Of a stretch of 64,000 nt of DNA, positions 1 through 9,387 are shown piece by piece. A program made the position numbers and the translations under genes. The notes under the pieces were generated by a model, which searched no databases, was not told the DNA's origin, and worked only from the letters and a program-made list of their open reading frames with translations. The stretch is from Burkholderiales bacterium (GTDB lineage: Bacteria > Pseudomonadota > Gammaproteobacteria > Burkholderiales > Burkholderiaceae_D). The stretch lies in assembly GCA_016196925.1 (NCBI GenBank), contig JACPWS010000021.1, forward strand, positions 1-64,000. Direction: 5' to 3'. Every line of letters begins with the position of its first letter. The first letter of the stretch is position 1.

Positions 1-1
1 C

Positions 2-103
2 AACTGGAATCCGGTCACCATCGTGCATTTAAACCCCGAAAAAGGATCCACACCGAACAAGAACATGGAGGAAGATCGGCGCGCACTAAAAAAAGCGGCC
101 TGA
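2..103 (+). CDS. C-terminal tail of an unidentified upstream gene (partial)
   Basis: An open frame enters from the window edge and stops at TGA 101-103. It reads as a plausible hydrophilic tail: WNPVTIVHLNPEKG near the edge, ending DRRALKKAA. A second open frame (starting at base 1) is also open for a similar length, so the frame choice rests only on how protein-like the residues look. No family is recognised and no start lies in the window. Confidence 0.3.
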   Translation, partial: NWNPVTIVHLNPEKGSTPNKNMEEDRRALKKAA

Positions 104-544
104 ACTACGAAATTAGGCGACAACTAGCTTGAAAAATTCCGCGAATTGCCATAATGGAAAATATAGCATAGGCCAGGTCGTTAATTGCTCAAATAATAAA
201 TTCAGTTGAGCCTTAACGAAAAAGTGTGAAGGTTGTTAGTTGGTCGTTTGACGTTGTTGCTGTGACGAAAGCAAAATCTTAAACTGAATGAAAATGTCTC
301 GATTTCAAGTCAGCGGGTTAAATTTTGCAAATGCAATATATGATTCCAAAGATGTAACTGGTTGAAGACTTTCAGGGGAGAAAAAGCTGGAATTTCCGTT
401 ATTTCGACTTTGCACGTCTTATTCCAACTTCCCACACAACACTCCCTAACCCCCCCCAACTTGCCGCTATAATGCCGCTGCCACACAGCGGGCATTTTTT
501 CTCCATCTCCTTGATTTTTCGCAAATTTTTACGCAAATAAGTCC
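104..544. other. intergenic region with probable promoter of the symporter gene
   Basis: This roughly 440-base stretch is AT-richer than its surroundings and holds no convincing gene on either strand. A TATAAT hexamer lies at 468-473, about 70 bases before the symporter start; no good -35 hexamer stands at the right spacing because that position is a run of C. No RNA gene is recognisable. Confidence 0.4.
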
Positions 545-1969
545 ATGAACACTCTCATCTGGTTCGTCATCCTGTATTGGGTCATTTCGGTCGGCATCGG
601 TCTGTATGCGGCGCGCTTTGTGAATAACTCTAAGGATTACGCGGTGGCGGGGCGGTCTTTGCCTATGTATGTGGTGACGGCGACGGTGTTTGCGACCTGG
701 TTCGGGTCGGAGACGGTGTTGGGGATTTCTTCTACCTTCGTCAAGGAGGGGTTGCGCGGGGTGGTGGCCGATCCGTTTGGGTCTTCGTTGTGCCTGATTT
801 TTGTCGGGCTGTTTTTTGCGCGGCCGCTGTACCGCATGAACTTGCTGACGATAGGCGATTACTACCGCAACAAGTTCGGCCGCACGGCCGAGGTGCTGGT
901 CACGCTGTGTATCGTGGTGTCTTACCTGGGCTGGGTGGCGGCGCAGATCAAGGCGCTCGGGCTGGTATTTAACGTGTTGTCGGGCGGCGCGATTTCCATG
1001 GAGATCGGCATGATGATAGGCGCGGCCAGCGTGCTGATTTATACCCTGATGGGCGGCATGTGGTCGGTGGCGATCACCGATTTTTTGCAGATGATTATCA
1101 TCGTGATCGGCATGCTGTATATAGGCTGGGAAGTGTCGGGCATGGTGGGCGGGGCCGGGACCGTGATCGCGCATGCGGCGAATGCCGGCAAGCTGGAATT
1201 CTGGCCGGCGCCGACCGCGAAAGAGGCGCTGTGGTTCTTTGCGGCCTGGATCACCATGATGCTCGGTTCTATCCCGCAGCAAGACGTGTTCCAGCGCGTG
1301 GCTTCGTCCAAGAATGAAAAAATCGCCGGCAGCGCTTCGGTGCTGGGCGGCGTGCTGTATTTCTGTTTTGCCTTTATCCCCATGTTTTTGGCGTATTCGG
1401 CCACGCTGATCGATCCGGCCATGGTGGAGCGCCTGATCGACAAAGATTCGCAATTGATCCTGCCTACCCTGATCATGACCAAGGTGCCGATGCTGGCGCA
1501 GGTGATGTTCTTCGGCGCCTTGCTGTCGGCCATCAAGAGCTGCGCCAGCGCGACCCTGCTGGCGCCTTCGGTGACTTTCTCGGAAAACATCCTGAAGGCG
1601 CTGCTGCCCAAGCAAAGCGACAAGCAATTCCTGTTCATGATGCGGGTGGTCGTTTTGATCTTTACCGCCATCGTGACGGCGTTTGCGATGAATACCGGCT
1701 CCAGCATTTACAAGATGGTGGAAAACGCCTACAAGGTGACGCTGGTGGCGGCCTTCGTGCCGCTGGCGTTTGGCCTGTACTGGAAGCGCGCCACCAGCCA
1801 GGGCGCGCTGGCGTCTATTATCCTCGGTCTGGTCTCGTGGATCGCGCTGGAATACGGCGCGCCGGAAGGGCTGTGGCCGCCGCAACTGGTGGGCGTGCTG
1901 CTCAGCATGACGGGCATGCTAGGCGGGTCTTTGCTGCCGCAGTTTACCCGCGTGCCGCAGCGGGTGTGA
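545..1969 (+). CDS. sodium:solute symporter (SSS/SLC5 family)
   Basis: The 474-residue protein is almost entirely hydrophobic, with about 13 membrane segments, as expected for SSS permeases that couple Na+ entry to uptake of a small solute at the inner membrane. The early segment with FATWFGSETVLG and the later GALLSAIKSCASATLLAPS (roughly residues 320-345) match family signature regions around the sodium site. The C-terminus has the usual ...GLYWKRAT loop followed by two more segments. The start at ATG 545 is preceded by an AT-rich leader without a strong Shine-Dalgarno sequence. The substrate cannot be told from sequence; amino acids, acetate and pantothenate are all transported by relatives. 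It stands alone between its own promoter region and the fmdB-like gene. Confidence 0.88.
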   Translation: MNTLIWFVILYWVISVGIGLYAARFVNNSKDYAVAGRSLPMYVVTATVFATWFGSETVLGISSTFVKEGLRGVVADPFGSSLCLIFVGLFFARPLYRMNLLTIGDYYRNKFGRTAEVLVTLCIVVSYLGWVAAQIKALGLVFNVLSGGAISMEIGMMIGAASVLIYTLMGGMWSVAITDFLQMIIIVIGMLYIGWEVSGMVGGAGTVIAHAANAGKLEFWPAPTAKEALWFFAAWITMMLGSIPQQDVFQRVASSKNEKIAGSASVLGGVLYFCFAFIPMFLAYSATLIDPAMVERLIDKDSQLILPTLIMTKVPMLAQVMFFGALLSAIKSCASATLLAPSVTFSENILKALLPKQSDKQFLFMMRVVVLIFTAIVTAFAMNTGSSIYKMVENAYKVTLVAAFVPLAFGLYWKRATSQGALASIILGLVSWIALEYGAPEGLWPPQLVGVLLSMTGMLGGSLLPQFTRVPQRV

Positions 1970-2037
1970 GGCAATCCGCAAATTCCGGCCAAAAACCTTT
2001 ATAATTCAGGGTTTTATCAGTTTTTTTGGGGCGACAG

Positions 2038-2298
2038 ATGCCGATTTACGCTTACCGCTGCGAAGAGTGCGGTTTTGCCAAGGACGTTTTGCAGAAAATT
2101 TCCGATGCGCCACTCAGCGATTGTCCGACTTGCGGCAAATCCACGTTCAAGAAACAAGTGACGGCTGCGGGTTTCCAGTTGAAGGGCTCGGGCTGGTATG
2201 CGACCGATTTTCGCGGCGGCGCCAGTGCGTGTCCGGCGGCTCCGGCAGAAACGGCGGCGCCCGCCTGCGCTGCCTGCCCGTCCGCCGAGGCGGCCTGA
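2038..2298 (+). CDS. FmdB family zinc ribbon protein
   Basis: This 86-residue protein begins MPIYAYRCEECG and carries a second CxxC pair (CPTCG) about 22 residues later, the zinc ribbon of the FmdB/CxxC-CxxC-SSSS regulatory family. The FQLKGSGWYATDF stretch is the typical second half of the domain. The C-terminal tail is rich in Ala, Pro and Cys (CAACPS) and probably disordered. An upstream in-frame TTG at 2026 is possible, but ATG 2038 gives the conserved N-terminus. It sits just ahead of the DUF502 and aspS genes, an order common in Burkholderiales (established knowledge). Its molecular role is not known; a regulatory function is only suggested by the family name. Confidence 0.85.
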   Translation: MPIYAYRCEECGFAKDVLQKISDAPLSDCPTCGKSTFKKQVTAAGFQLKGSGWYATDFRGGASACPAAPAETAAPACAACPSAEAA

Positions 2299-2338
2299 GT
2301 CCGCTTTTTTTCATATCCTCTAAAAATAAGCGGGCACC

Positions 2339-2941
2339 ATGCGCAAATATTTCATCACCGGCTTGCTGATCCTGGTTCCCCTGGCGATTACGCTGTGGGT
2401 GCTGCATGCGGTCATCAGCACCATGGATCAGTCGCTGTTGCTGCTGCCGGCGCGCTGGCAGCCGGAAGCGCTGTTCGGTTTCAGGATACTGGGGCTGGGC
2501 ACCATCATGACCTTGCTGATCGTTTTTGTAACCGGTTTGCTGACGCAAAACTATGTAGGCAATTATGTGCTGGATGCGTGGGAAGCGCTGCTCAAGCGCA
2601 TTCCTATCGTGAATTCGATTTATTCCAGCGTCAAGCAAGTGTCCGACACGCTGTTTTCTTCGAACGGCCATGCATTCCGCAAGGCTGTGCTGGTCGAATA
2701 TCCGCGCGAAGGTTGCTGGGCTATCGCGTTCCTGACCGGGGTGCCGGGCGGCGACGTGGTCAATCATTTGCCGGGCGATTTCATCAGCATCTATGTGCCG
2801 ACCACGCCGAATCCGACTTCAGGGTTTTTTTTGATGCTGCCGAAAGACCAGGCTATAGAGCTGGATATGAGCGTCGATGCGGCATTGAAGTACATCGTTT
2901 CCATGGGGGTGGTGGCTCCCGACCAGCTGCCCACCAAATAA
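2339..2941 (+). CDS. DUF502 family inner-membrane protein
   Basis: The 200-residue protein starts MRKYFITGLLILVPLAITLWVL, a strong N-terminal membrane segment, and has a second segment near residues 50-75 (TIMTLLIVFVTGLL). The motif RIPIVNSIYSSVKQV followed by the VPTTPNPTSGF region is characteristic of DUF502. It is the usual neighbour upstream of aspS in betaproteobacteria. The function is unknown; family members are thought to be membrane proteins of the cell envelope. The start ATG 2339 immediately precedes the first membrane segment. The gap to aspS is 65 bases, so cotranscription is likely. Confidence 0.87.
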   Translation: MRKYFITGLLILVPLAITLWVLHAVISTMDQSLLLLPARWQPEALFGFRILGLGTIMTLLIVFVTGLLTQNYVGNYVLDAWEALLKRIPIVNSIYSSVKQVSDTLFSSNGHAFRKAVLVEYPREGCWAIAFLTGVPGGDVVNHLPGDFISIYVPTTPNPTSGFFLMLPKDQAIELDMSVDAALKYIVSMGVVAPDQLPTK

Positions 2942-3006
2942 TTCAGTCGCGCCGTTCGCGGCATGATCCAAGCATTTTAATTTTGAATACAGACAGGTAA
3001 GAAATT

Positions 3007-4812
3007 ATGTCCATGCGTACCCATTACTGTGGCCTCACTACTGAGGAATTACTCGGTCAAACCGTCAGCCTGTGCGGCTGGGTGCACCGTCGCCGCGATC
3101 ACGGCGGCGTGATCTTCATCGATCTGCGCGACCGCGAAGGCTTGGTGCAGATCGTCTGCGATCCGGATCGCGCCGAAGTGTTTGCGGCGGCCGAACATGT
3201 GCGCAACGAATACTGCCTGCGCATCACCGGCCTGGTGCGCGCGCGCCCTGAAGGCACCACCAACGCCAACCTGAAATCGGGCAAGATCGAAGTCTTGTGC
3301 CAGAACCTGGAAGTGCTGAACGCCTCCGTCACGCCGCCGTTCCAGCTCGACGACGACAACCTGTCCGAAACCACCCGCCTGACCCACCGCGTGCTGGACT
3401 TGCGCCGTCCGCAAATGCAAAACAACCTGCGCCTGCGCTACAAGGTCGCGATGGAAGTGCGCAAGTTCCTGGACGCCAACGGCTTCATCGACATCGAAAC
3501 CCCGATGCTGACCAAGTCCACCCCGGAAGGCGCGCGCGATTACCTGGTGCCTTCGCGCGTCAACGCCGGCGAATTCTTCGCCTTGCCGCAATCGCCGCAG
3601 CTGTTCAAGCAATTGCTGATGGTGGCCAACTTCGACCGCTATTACCAGATCACCAAGTGCTTCCGCGACGAAGACTTGCGCGCCGATCGCCAGCCTGAAT
3701 TCACCCAGATCGACTGCGAAACTTCGTTCATGAACGAGCAGGAAATCCGCGACATGTTCGAAGGCATGATACGCCTGGTATTCAAGAACACGCTCGACAT
3801 CGACCTGCCGAATCCTTTCCCTGTGATGGATTTTGCCGAAGCCATGGGCCTGTACGGTTCCGACAAGCCGGACATGCGCGTCAAGCTGCAATTCACCGAC
3901 CTGACCGAGGTCATGAAAGACGTCGATTTCAAAGTGTTCGCCGGCGCCGCGAACATGGCGAACGGCCGCGTGGTCGGTTTGCGCGTACCGGGCGGCGCGA
4001 ACATGCCGCGTTCCGAGATCGACGCTTACACCCAGTTCGTCGCGATCTACGGCGCCAAGGGCCTGGCTTACATCAAGGTCAACGACAAGGCGCAAGGCCG
4101 CGACGGTCTGCAATCGCCTATCGTCAAGAACCTGCATGACGCCGCTTTGGCGCAAGTGCTGGAACTGACCGGCGCGCAAGATGGCGACCTGATTTTCTTC
4201 GGCGCCGACAAAGCGAAAGTCGTCAACGACGCGATCGGCGCCTTGCGCGTGAAGATCGGCCACAGCGAGTTCGGCAAGGCCAACGGCTTGTTCGAAGACG
4301 CCTGGAAGCCGCTGTGGGTGATCGACTTCCCTATGTTTGAACACGATGAAGAAAACGACCGCTGGGCCGCGACCCACCATCCGTTCACCGCGCCGAAAGA
4401 CGGCCACGAAGACTTCATGGAAACCGATCCGGGCAAGTGCATCGCCAAGGCTTACGACATGGTCTTGAACGGCTGGGAACTGGGCGGCGGCTCGGTGCGT
4501 ATCCATCGCGCCGACGTGCAGAGCAAGGTATTCCGCGCCCTGAAGATCAGCGACGACGACGCGCAACTGAAGTTCGGCTTCTTGCTGGACGCGCTGCAAT
4601 ACGGCGCGCCTCCGCACGGCGGCCTGGCTTTCGGCCTGGACCGCATCGTCACCATGATGACCGGCGCCGAATCGATCCGCGACGTGATCGCCTTCCCTAA
4701 GACCCAGCGCGCCCAGTGCCTGCTGACACAGGCGCCATCGGCGGTGGATGAGAAGCAACTGAAGGAATTGCATATCCGCCTGCGTGCAGCGGAGCCTGTC
4801 ATCAAGGGCTAA
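3007..4812 (+). CDS. aspS: aspartyl-tRNA synthetase
   Basis: This 601-residue enzyme charges tRNA with aspartate, using ATP, in the cytoplasm. The N-terminal OB-fold for anticodon binding is clear ([26 protein letters not shown], residues about 19-45). The class II catalytic core carries motif 2 ([18 protein letters not shown], about residues 219-236) and motif 3 ([10 protein letters not shown], near residue 540), and the bacterial GAD insertion lies between them. The length fits bacterial AspRS. Proteobacteria of this group often use a non-discriminating AspRS that also charges tRNA-Asn; the sequence alone does not settle this. The start ATG 3007 follows an AGGTAAG ribosome-binding site. Confidence 0.97.
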   Translation: MSMRTHYCGLTTEELLGQTVSLCGWVHRRRDHGGVIFIDLRDREGLVQIVCDPDRAEVFAAAEHVRNEYCLRITGLVRARPEGTTNANLKSGKIEVLCQNLEVLNASVTPPFQLDDDNLSETTRLTHRVLDLRRPQMQNNLRLRYKVAMEVRKFLDANGFIDIETPMLTKSTPEGARDYLVPSRVNAGEFFALPQSPQLFKQLLMVANFDRYYQITKCFRDEDLRADRQPEFTQIDCETSFMNEQEIRDMFEGMIRLVFKNTLDIDLPNPFPVMDFAEAMGLYGSDKPDMRVKLQFTDLTEVMKDVDFKVFAGAANMANGRVVGLRVPGGANMPRSEIDAYTQFVAIYGAKGLAYIKVNDKAQGRDGLQSPIVKNLHDAALAQVLELTGAQDGDLIFFGADKAKVVNDAIGALRVKIGHSEFGKANGLFEDAWKPLWVIDFPMFEHDEENDRWAATHHPFTAPKDGHEDFMETDPGKCIAKAYDMVLNGWELGGGSVRIHRADVQSKVFRALKISDDDAQLKFGFLLDALQYGAPPHGGLAFGLDRIVTMMTGAESIRDVIAFPKTQRAQCLLTQAPSAVDEKQLKELHIRLRAAEPVIKG

Positions 4813-4856
4813 GCGCTTCGCTAGTAGTTAGTAAAACGCAGATTAAATCAAAAAAG

Positions 4857-4929
4857 CGTCATTCCCGCGAAAGCGGGAATCCATGTAAATCAAACATTTC
4901 GGTGGATCCCCGCTTTCGCGGGGATGACG
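4857..4929. repeat. dRS3-like palindromic repeat pair
   Basis: Two inverted units face each other: GTCATTCCCGCGAAAGCGGG (from 4858) and CCCCGCTTTCGCGGGGATGA (from 4908). Each unit is itself a hairpin of the ATTCCC-N-GGGAAT type known as dRS3 in Neisseria and widespread in betaproteobacteria. The pair lies between the convergent aspS and SDR genes, so it may also act as a two-way terminator, though no T-run follows it. Confidence 0.7.
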
Positions 4930-4984
4930 AAATCCGGATAAATCCGCGCCTTTTTTTCTCCCACCGCCGCTCAGCGCATCCGGC

Positions 4985-5590
4985 TCAGGCATACGCCCTG
5001 GCGTCGAGTATCTGCCCGTTCATTGCTCCTTCCACGCTGGACAGATAAGCCTTGGCGGTGTCCGCGGCGGACAGGGTGTTGCCGGTGTCCATGCCCATGA
5101 TGGCGGCGGTCTCGGTGACGAACACCGGGCTGACCGTGTTGATGCGCAAGCCGCGCGGCAATTCCAGCGCGGCGGCGCGGGTAAAGCCTTCCAGTCCGGC
5201 GTTGACCATGCTGATCACGGCGCTGCCTGTCATCGGGTGCTGCGCCAGCACGCCGCTGGTGAGCGTCACCGAGCCGTGATCGTGCAGAAAGTCTTGACCC
5301 AGGCGCAACAAGTTGATCTGACCCATCAATTTATTGCGCAATCCAAGCTGGAAATCGGCGTCGTGCAGGCTGGCCAGGTGGCCGAAATTGGCCAGACCGG
5401 CAGTGCAGACGATCGCATCCAGCTGGCCTGCCGCTGCCAGCACCGTCTTGATCGAGGCCGGGTCGGACAAGTCTATTCTGTACTGGCCGCTATGATGGCT
5501 GGCGCCCAACACCTGATGGCCGTGCGTCATCAGTAATTGCTGTACGGCGGCGCCTATGGTGCCGGTATTGCCGACGAGTAAAATTTTCAT
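4985..5590 (-). CDS. short-chain dehydrogenase/reductase (SDR)
   Basis: The 201-residue protein begins MKILLVGNTGTIGAAV, a Rossmann fold with the glycine-rich GNTGTIG cofactor loop. It is short for an SDR and close to the atypical group seen as YbbO/CsgA-like or 'short chain dehydrogenase' of about 200 residues. The usual catalytic Tyr-x-x-x-Lys is not evident; the matching helix reads SVTLTSGVLAQHPMTGSAVISMVNAGLEG, with Ser and no YxxxK, so activity as a dehydrogenase is uncertain. The start at 5590 is supported by CAGGAG at the right distance; longer frames upstream lack support. It is transcribed away from the DMT exporter gene. Confidence 0.8.
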   Translation of the reverse strand: MKILLVGNTGTIGAAVQQLLMTHGHQVLGASHHSGQYRIDLSDPASIKTVLAAAGQLDAIVCTAGLANFGHLASLHDADFQLGLRNKLMGQINLLRLGQDFLHDHGSVTLTSGVLAQHPMTGSAVISMVNAGLEGFTRAAALELPRGLRINTVSPVFVTETAAIMGMDTGNTLSAADTAKAYLSSVEGAMNGQILDARAYA

Positions 5591-5810
5591 GATCGGTTTA
5601 CTCCTGGGTGGGTGAGCGCCCGCTGACGCGTTTTGGCTCAGGGGCGCGCATGGCTGATACTCCTGACTCAGTGTAGTCAAGCCATTTATGAAAGAGAAGA
5701 CGAGATGCAGAACGGCGCCGCTTGTTCTTTCTGAGGCGCGACAGGGGCGGGCCAGGCGGCGAAAATCTGGGATAATCCTCGCTTCGTCTGCGCAACATTG
5801 CTACCCATCC

Positions 5811-6674
5811 ATGAATTTTCACGCCGCACTGCTACTCTTGGTCACCCTGGTCTGGGGCACGACTTTTCCGGTTTTAAAAAATGCCGCCCTGCATTTGTCG
5901 GGGCTGGAAGTCTCGGCCTTGCGCTTTCTGGTGGCGGCCGTCTGCATGGCGCCGTTTGCCTTCCGATGCAGCCGCGCCGCCTGGCGCGACGGCGCCTTGC
6001 TGGGCGCGGTGGCGTTGATTTCCTATGTCAGCCAGGCTTACGGCTTGCAATTTATTTCCTCGAATCGCAGCGCCTTCCTGACCAGCCTGAACGTCTTGCT
6101 GGTGCCCTTGCTCGCCTGGCTGCTGGGCGGCAAGCTGTCTTTGCAATTGCTGCTGGCGGCCGGGCTGGCCTGCGCCGGCATAGGCTTCATGTCGTGGGAG
6201 GGCGGCGCTAGCTGGAGCGGCGATAGCGCCACCCTGGTCTGCGCCCTGAGCTATGCGGCTTACGTGCTGATGCTGGCGCGCATGGTGCAGCGGCACACGG
6301 CGCGCACGCTGGCGGCGACCCAGATCGTCATGATGGCGCTGTTCGGCACGGTACTGCTGGCGCTGGAAGGCGGCGCGCAATTGGCGAGCTTGCCGGCCCG
6401 CTTGCAGCCGGCGCTGCCCGCCATCCTGTACCTGGGCGTGATCGCCACCGCCGCCATGCTGTTTTTGCAGGCGATAGGCCAGCAGCGCATCAGCGCGGCC
6501 AAGGCGGCGCTGATCTTCGCGCTGGAACCGGCCTTCGCCGCGCTGTTTGCCTGGATCTGGCTGGGCGAGCTGCTGAGCCAGCGCGCGGCCATGGGCGGGG
6601 CGCTGGTGGTGCTGGCGGTCGTGTTGTCTGAGTGGAAGTTTGCTTCGGCGACGCGCTTGAGCAGTGCCGAGTAA
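5811..6674 (+). CDS. EamA/DMT superfamily transporter
   Basis: The 287-residue protein has ten predicted membrane segments in two EamA repeats, beginning MNFHAALLLLVTLVWGTTFPVLK, with the hallmark WGTTFP motif in the first segment and the second repeat starting near residue 145. DMT exporters of this kind pump metabolites or amino acids out across the inner membrane; the substrate is unknown. A GATAAT hexamer at 5770-5775 may be the -10 element. No clear ribosome-binding site precedes ATG 5811, and the longer frame from 5688 adds non-conserved charged residues. Divergent from the SDR gene at 4985-5590. Confidence 0.88.
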   Translation: MNFHAALLLLVTLVWGTTFPVLKNAALHLSGLEVSALRFLVAAVCMAPFAFRCSRAAWRDGALLGAVALISYVSQAYGLQFISSNRSAFLTSLNVLLVPLLAWLLGGKLSLQLLLAAGLACAGIGFMSWEGGASWSGDSATLVCALSYAAYVLMLARMVQRHTARTLAATQIVMMALFGTVLLALEGGAQLASLPARLQPALPAILYLGVIATAAMLFLQAIGQQRISAAKAALIFALEPAFAALFAWIWLGELLSQRAAMGGALVVLAVVLSEWKFASATRLSSAE

Positions 6675-6683
6675 AGCGAAAAC

Positions 6684-6932
6684 AGTTGTCCACGAAAGGC
6701 GCGAAAAGCACGAAAAAAAGCTTGAAAATCTATCCAACACTGCGAACATGGCGAAGTGAAAAGTCCCCTCCCCTTCAAGGGGAGGGCTAGGGTGGGGATG
6801 GGTTTCCGTCGCACAGGAAACCCATCCCCCACCCGACCTCCCCCTTGAAAGGGGAGGAGAAAAGCGCGGTAGTGGCCGTGTTTAGTTGATTTTTCTTTTC
6901 ATGCTTTTCGTGTTTTTCGTGGACAATGCTTT
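6684..6932. repeat. nested composite palindromic repeat
   Basis: Two inverted repeats are nested here. The outer arms, TTGTCCACGAAAGGCGCGAA (from about 6685) and its near-complement ending TTTTTCGTGGACAATG (to about 6927), enclose an inner palindrome with arms of about 42 bases at 6765-6807 and 6816-6859, built on CCCCTTCAAGGGGAGG and GGTGGGGATGGGTTTCC. The inner unit recurs at 12845-12952. The region carries no gene. Confidence 0.8.
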
Positions 6933-6963
6933 TAACCCCAACACGCATTGAATAATTCTAAGC

Positions 6964-7404
6964 ATGTCCTACAAAATCCCCGTATCGGTCCTGGTCGTGA
7001 TCTACACTCCCGAATTGGATGTGCTGCTGCTCGAGCGCGCCGACAAGCCAGGCTTCTGGCAATCGGTGACCGGTTCCAAAGACAGTCCGGATGAGGCTTT
7101 GCGCACGACGGCGATGCGTGAAGTGCAGGAAGAAACCGGGCTGGACGCGGCGCGCTATGCGCTGAGCGACTGGAAGCTGGAAAATATCTACGAAATTTAC
7201 CCGGTGTGGCGCCATCGCTATGCGCCGGGTGTGACGCAAAATACCGAGCATGTATTCGGCCTATGCCTGCCGCACAGGCTTGACGTACAGCTGGCGCCGC
7301 GCGAACATCTGCAATATCAGTGGTTGCCGTGGCGCGAAGCTGCCGACCGCTGTTTCTCGTCTTCCAACGCCGAAGCCATTTTGTTGTTGCCGTCTATCTC
7401 CTGA
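6964..7404 (+). CDS. nudB: dihydroneopterin triphosphate diphosphatase
   Basis: A 146-residue Nudix hydrolase. The Nudix box is complete (GSKDSPDEALRTTAMREV then QEETGL, residues about 37-60) and supplies the metal-binding glutamates. The NudB signature features are present: the start YKIPVSVLVVIYT, FWQSVTGS, and EHVFGL. NudB removes pyrophosphate from dihydroneopterin triphosphate in folate synthesis. In Burkholderiales nudB commonly lies near aspS and the DUF502 gene, as here, with an interruption by two other genes and a repeat. The stop is 12 bases before the YbhP-like gene, so the next two genes are probably cotranscribed. Confidence 0.92.
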   Translation: MSYKIPVSVLVVIYTPELDVLLLERADKPGFWQSVTGSKDSPDEALRTTAMREVQEETGLDAARYALSDWKLENIYEIYPVWRHRYAPGVTQNTEHVFGLCLPHRLDVQLAPREHLQYQWLPWREAADRCFSSSNAEAILLLPSIS

Positions 7405-7416
7405 GGGAGTGCAATC

Positions 7417-8214
7417 ATGAAACTGCGTATCGCTACCTACAACATCCACAAGGGCGTCAGCGCTTTCGGACGCAAGGCGCGCATACACGGTATCAAGGAT
7501 GCGATCAGTTTGCTGGACGCCGACCTGGTGTTCCTGCAAGAAGTGCAGGGCCAGCACGATTACCATGCCGAAATCCACACGCGCTGGCCGGACGTCGGTC
7601 AGCATGAATTCCTGGCCGGTGAATCGCATGAAGTGGCATATGGCATGAATGCGGTGTACGAGCACGGCCATCACGGCAACGCCTTGCTGAGCCGCTTCCC
7701 GATCGCCTCTTTCGCCAATCACGACGTGTCCGATCACGCTTACGAACAGCGCGGGATTTTGCACGCGGTGGTGAGAGTCGACGGCAGCGACATCCATTGT
7801 TTCGTGATCCACCTCGGCTTGTTTGCCGCCAGCCGGCGGCGCCAGGTGCAGGCGCTGATCCACACGATACAGGGCACGTTGCCGCCGGATGCGCCGTTGC
7901 TGATCGCCGGCGACTTCAACGACTGGAGCCAGCGCCTGAGCCAGACCCTGTACCGCGAGCTGGGCGTGCAGGAAGCCTTCGATGCGGACGGCCGCCATGC
8001 GTCGCAGGAATTCGCCCCCTGGCGCAGCTTGTTTTCGGCGGGGCGGCATGCGCGCACCTTTCCGGCCGGTTTTCCGTGGCTGTGCCTGGACCGTGTGTAT
8101 GTACGCGGCTTTCGCGTACTCGAGGCGCAAGTGATGAGCGGCGCACCGTGGACCGCCTTGTCCGACCACGTGCCCATCGTGGCGGCGCTGGAAACCCTGC
8201 CGTCCCGGGCTTGA
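7417..8214 (+). CDS. endonuclease/exonuclease/phosphatase family protein (YbhP-like)
   Basis: The 265-residue protein has the EEP fold: an N-terminal TYNIHKG, FLQEVQ with the metal-binding Glu (near residue 42), HGNALLSRFPI, VIHLGLF, IAGDFNDW (catalytic Asp/Asn, near residue 165) and a terminal SDHVPIVA with the catalytic His. It lies directly upstream of a clsB-type gene with only 3 bases between; the same pair, ybhP-clsB, exists in Escherichia coli, which supports the assignment and suggests a role in phospholipid metabolism. The biochemical substrate is not established. A GAGGGAGTG ribosome-binding site precedes ATG 7417. Confidence 0.9.
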   Translation: MKLRIATYNIHKGVSAFGRKARIHGIKDAISLLDADLVFLQEVQGQHDYHAEIHTRWPDVGQHEFLAGESHEVAYGMNAVYEHGHHGNALLSRFPIASFANHDVSDHAYEQRGILHAVVRVDGSDIHCFVIHLGLFAASRRRQVQALIHTIQGTLPPDAPLLIAGDFNDWSQRLSQTLYRELGVQEAFDADGRHASQEFAPWRSLFSAGRHARTFPAGFPWLCLDRVYVRGFRVLEAQVMSGAPWTALSDHVPIVAALETLPSRA

Positions 8215-8217
8215 CGC

Positions 8218-9381
8218 ATGAGCAAGCTGCATTTCGTCAGCGGCAATCAGGTGCGCCTGCTGCATTGCGGCGCCGACTATTTCCCGACGCTGCTGGCCGA
8301 AATCGTGCAAGCCCGCCACGAAATTTATCTGGAAACCTATATCTTCGCCGACGACGCCACGGCCGAGCGGGTGCGCCTGGCGCTGAGCGCGGCGGCCGCG
8401 CGCGGCGTGGCGGTGCGGGTGATCGTTGACTGGGTAGGCAGCGGCGACCGTTATTCCGCCCTCCTGATGCAGCGGTTCGCCGCGGCCGGAGTCGCCTGCC
8501 GCTGCTTTAATCCCTGGTTCAAGCGCGGTCTGGCGCGCACCCACCGCAAGATCTGCGTGATCGATCAGCGCGTGGCCCTGGTCGGCGGCCTGAATATCAA
8601 CGACGACATGCTGTCCGACGACGACGAAGCGCGGCCGTTGGCTTTTCCGCGCTGGGATTTCGCGGTGCGCCTGGCCGGCCCGCTGGTCGCCCATGTGCAT
8701 CTGGAAGTGCAGGCGCAATGGCGCAAACTGGGCAAGCTAGGTTTGCGCCGCCGTTTTGAGTTGTTGCGCAATCTGCGCGCCGAAGCGCGCGCCGAGCGCG
8801 CCCGGCTGACTGCGGCCGCCTTCGTGGTGCGCGACAACTTGCGCAACCGCGCCACCATACAAAAAGCGTATCTGCAGGCGCTCGGCCTGGCGCGCACGCG
8901 CGCTATCCTGGCCAATCCGTATTTCGCGCCCGGTCGCAAATTGCGCAGCGCTTTGATCTCGGCCGCCGGGCGCGGGGTGGAAGTGATCTTGCTGATAGGC
9001 GTGGGGCAATTCCCGTTGCAGGATGCGGTCGCGCATTCGTTTTACCCGAAGTTGCTGAAGCACGGCGTGCGCATCGTCGAATACCGCAAGACCCAGCTGC
9101 ACGCGAAGGTGGCGGCGATCGACCACCACTGGGCCACGGTAGGTTCCAGCAATTTCGACGGCCTCAGCCTGTTCGTCAACCACGAGGCGAACGTGGTGAT
9201 ACGCGAGCGCGAATTCGTCGACGCCCTGAGCAGCCACTTGCTGCGCGGCGTCGCCGACGGTATGGAAATCGTGGCGGCCGATTACGACAACCAAGCCTGG
9301 TACCGGCGCGCCTGGTATGGCGCCGCCTACCTGATCTACCGCGGCCTGATGCGCATCGTGACGCTGGGCGGCTATACCTGA
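8218..9381 (+). CDS. clsB: cardiolipin synthase B (phospholipase D superfamily)
   Basis: The 387-residue protein has two HKD motifs of the phospholipase D superfamily: HRKICVID (about residue 111) and HAKVAAID (about residue 298), each followed by a Gly-Gly/Gly-Ser and Asn (VGGLNIND; VGSSNFDG). This is the arrangement of bacterial cardiolipin synthases, which join two phospholipids at the inner membrane. It lacks the N-terminal membrane segments of ClsA, so it belongs to the ClsB/YbhO type, in agreement with the YbhP-like gene just upstream. Confidence 0.92.
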   Translation: MSKLHFVSGNQVRLLHCGADYFPTLLAEIVQARHEIYLETYIFADDATAERVRLALSAAAARGVAVRVIVDWVGSGDRYSALLMQRFAAAGVACRCFNPWFKRGLARTHRKICVIDQRVALVGGLNINDDMLSDDDEARPLAFPRWDFAVRLAGPLVAHVHLEVQAQWRKLGKLGLRRRFELLRNLRAEARAERARLTAAAFVVRDNLRNRATIQKAYLQALGLARTRAILANPYFAPGRKLRSALISAAGRGVEVILLIGVGQFPLQDAVAHSFYPKLLKHGVRIVEYRKTQLHAKVAAIDHHWATVGSSNFDGLSLFVNHEANVVIREREFVDALSSHLLRGVADGMEIVAADYDNQAWYRRAWYGAAYLIYRGLMRIVTLGGYT

Positions 9382-9387
9382 AACTCG

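Noticed and set aside
3049-4773. Long open frame antisense to aspS (574 codons)
   Set aside because: Its residues are rich in His, Arg, Gln and Val as expected from reading the GC-rich third positions backwards; aspS on the other strand is a certain gene.
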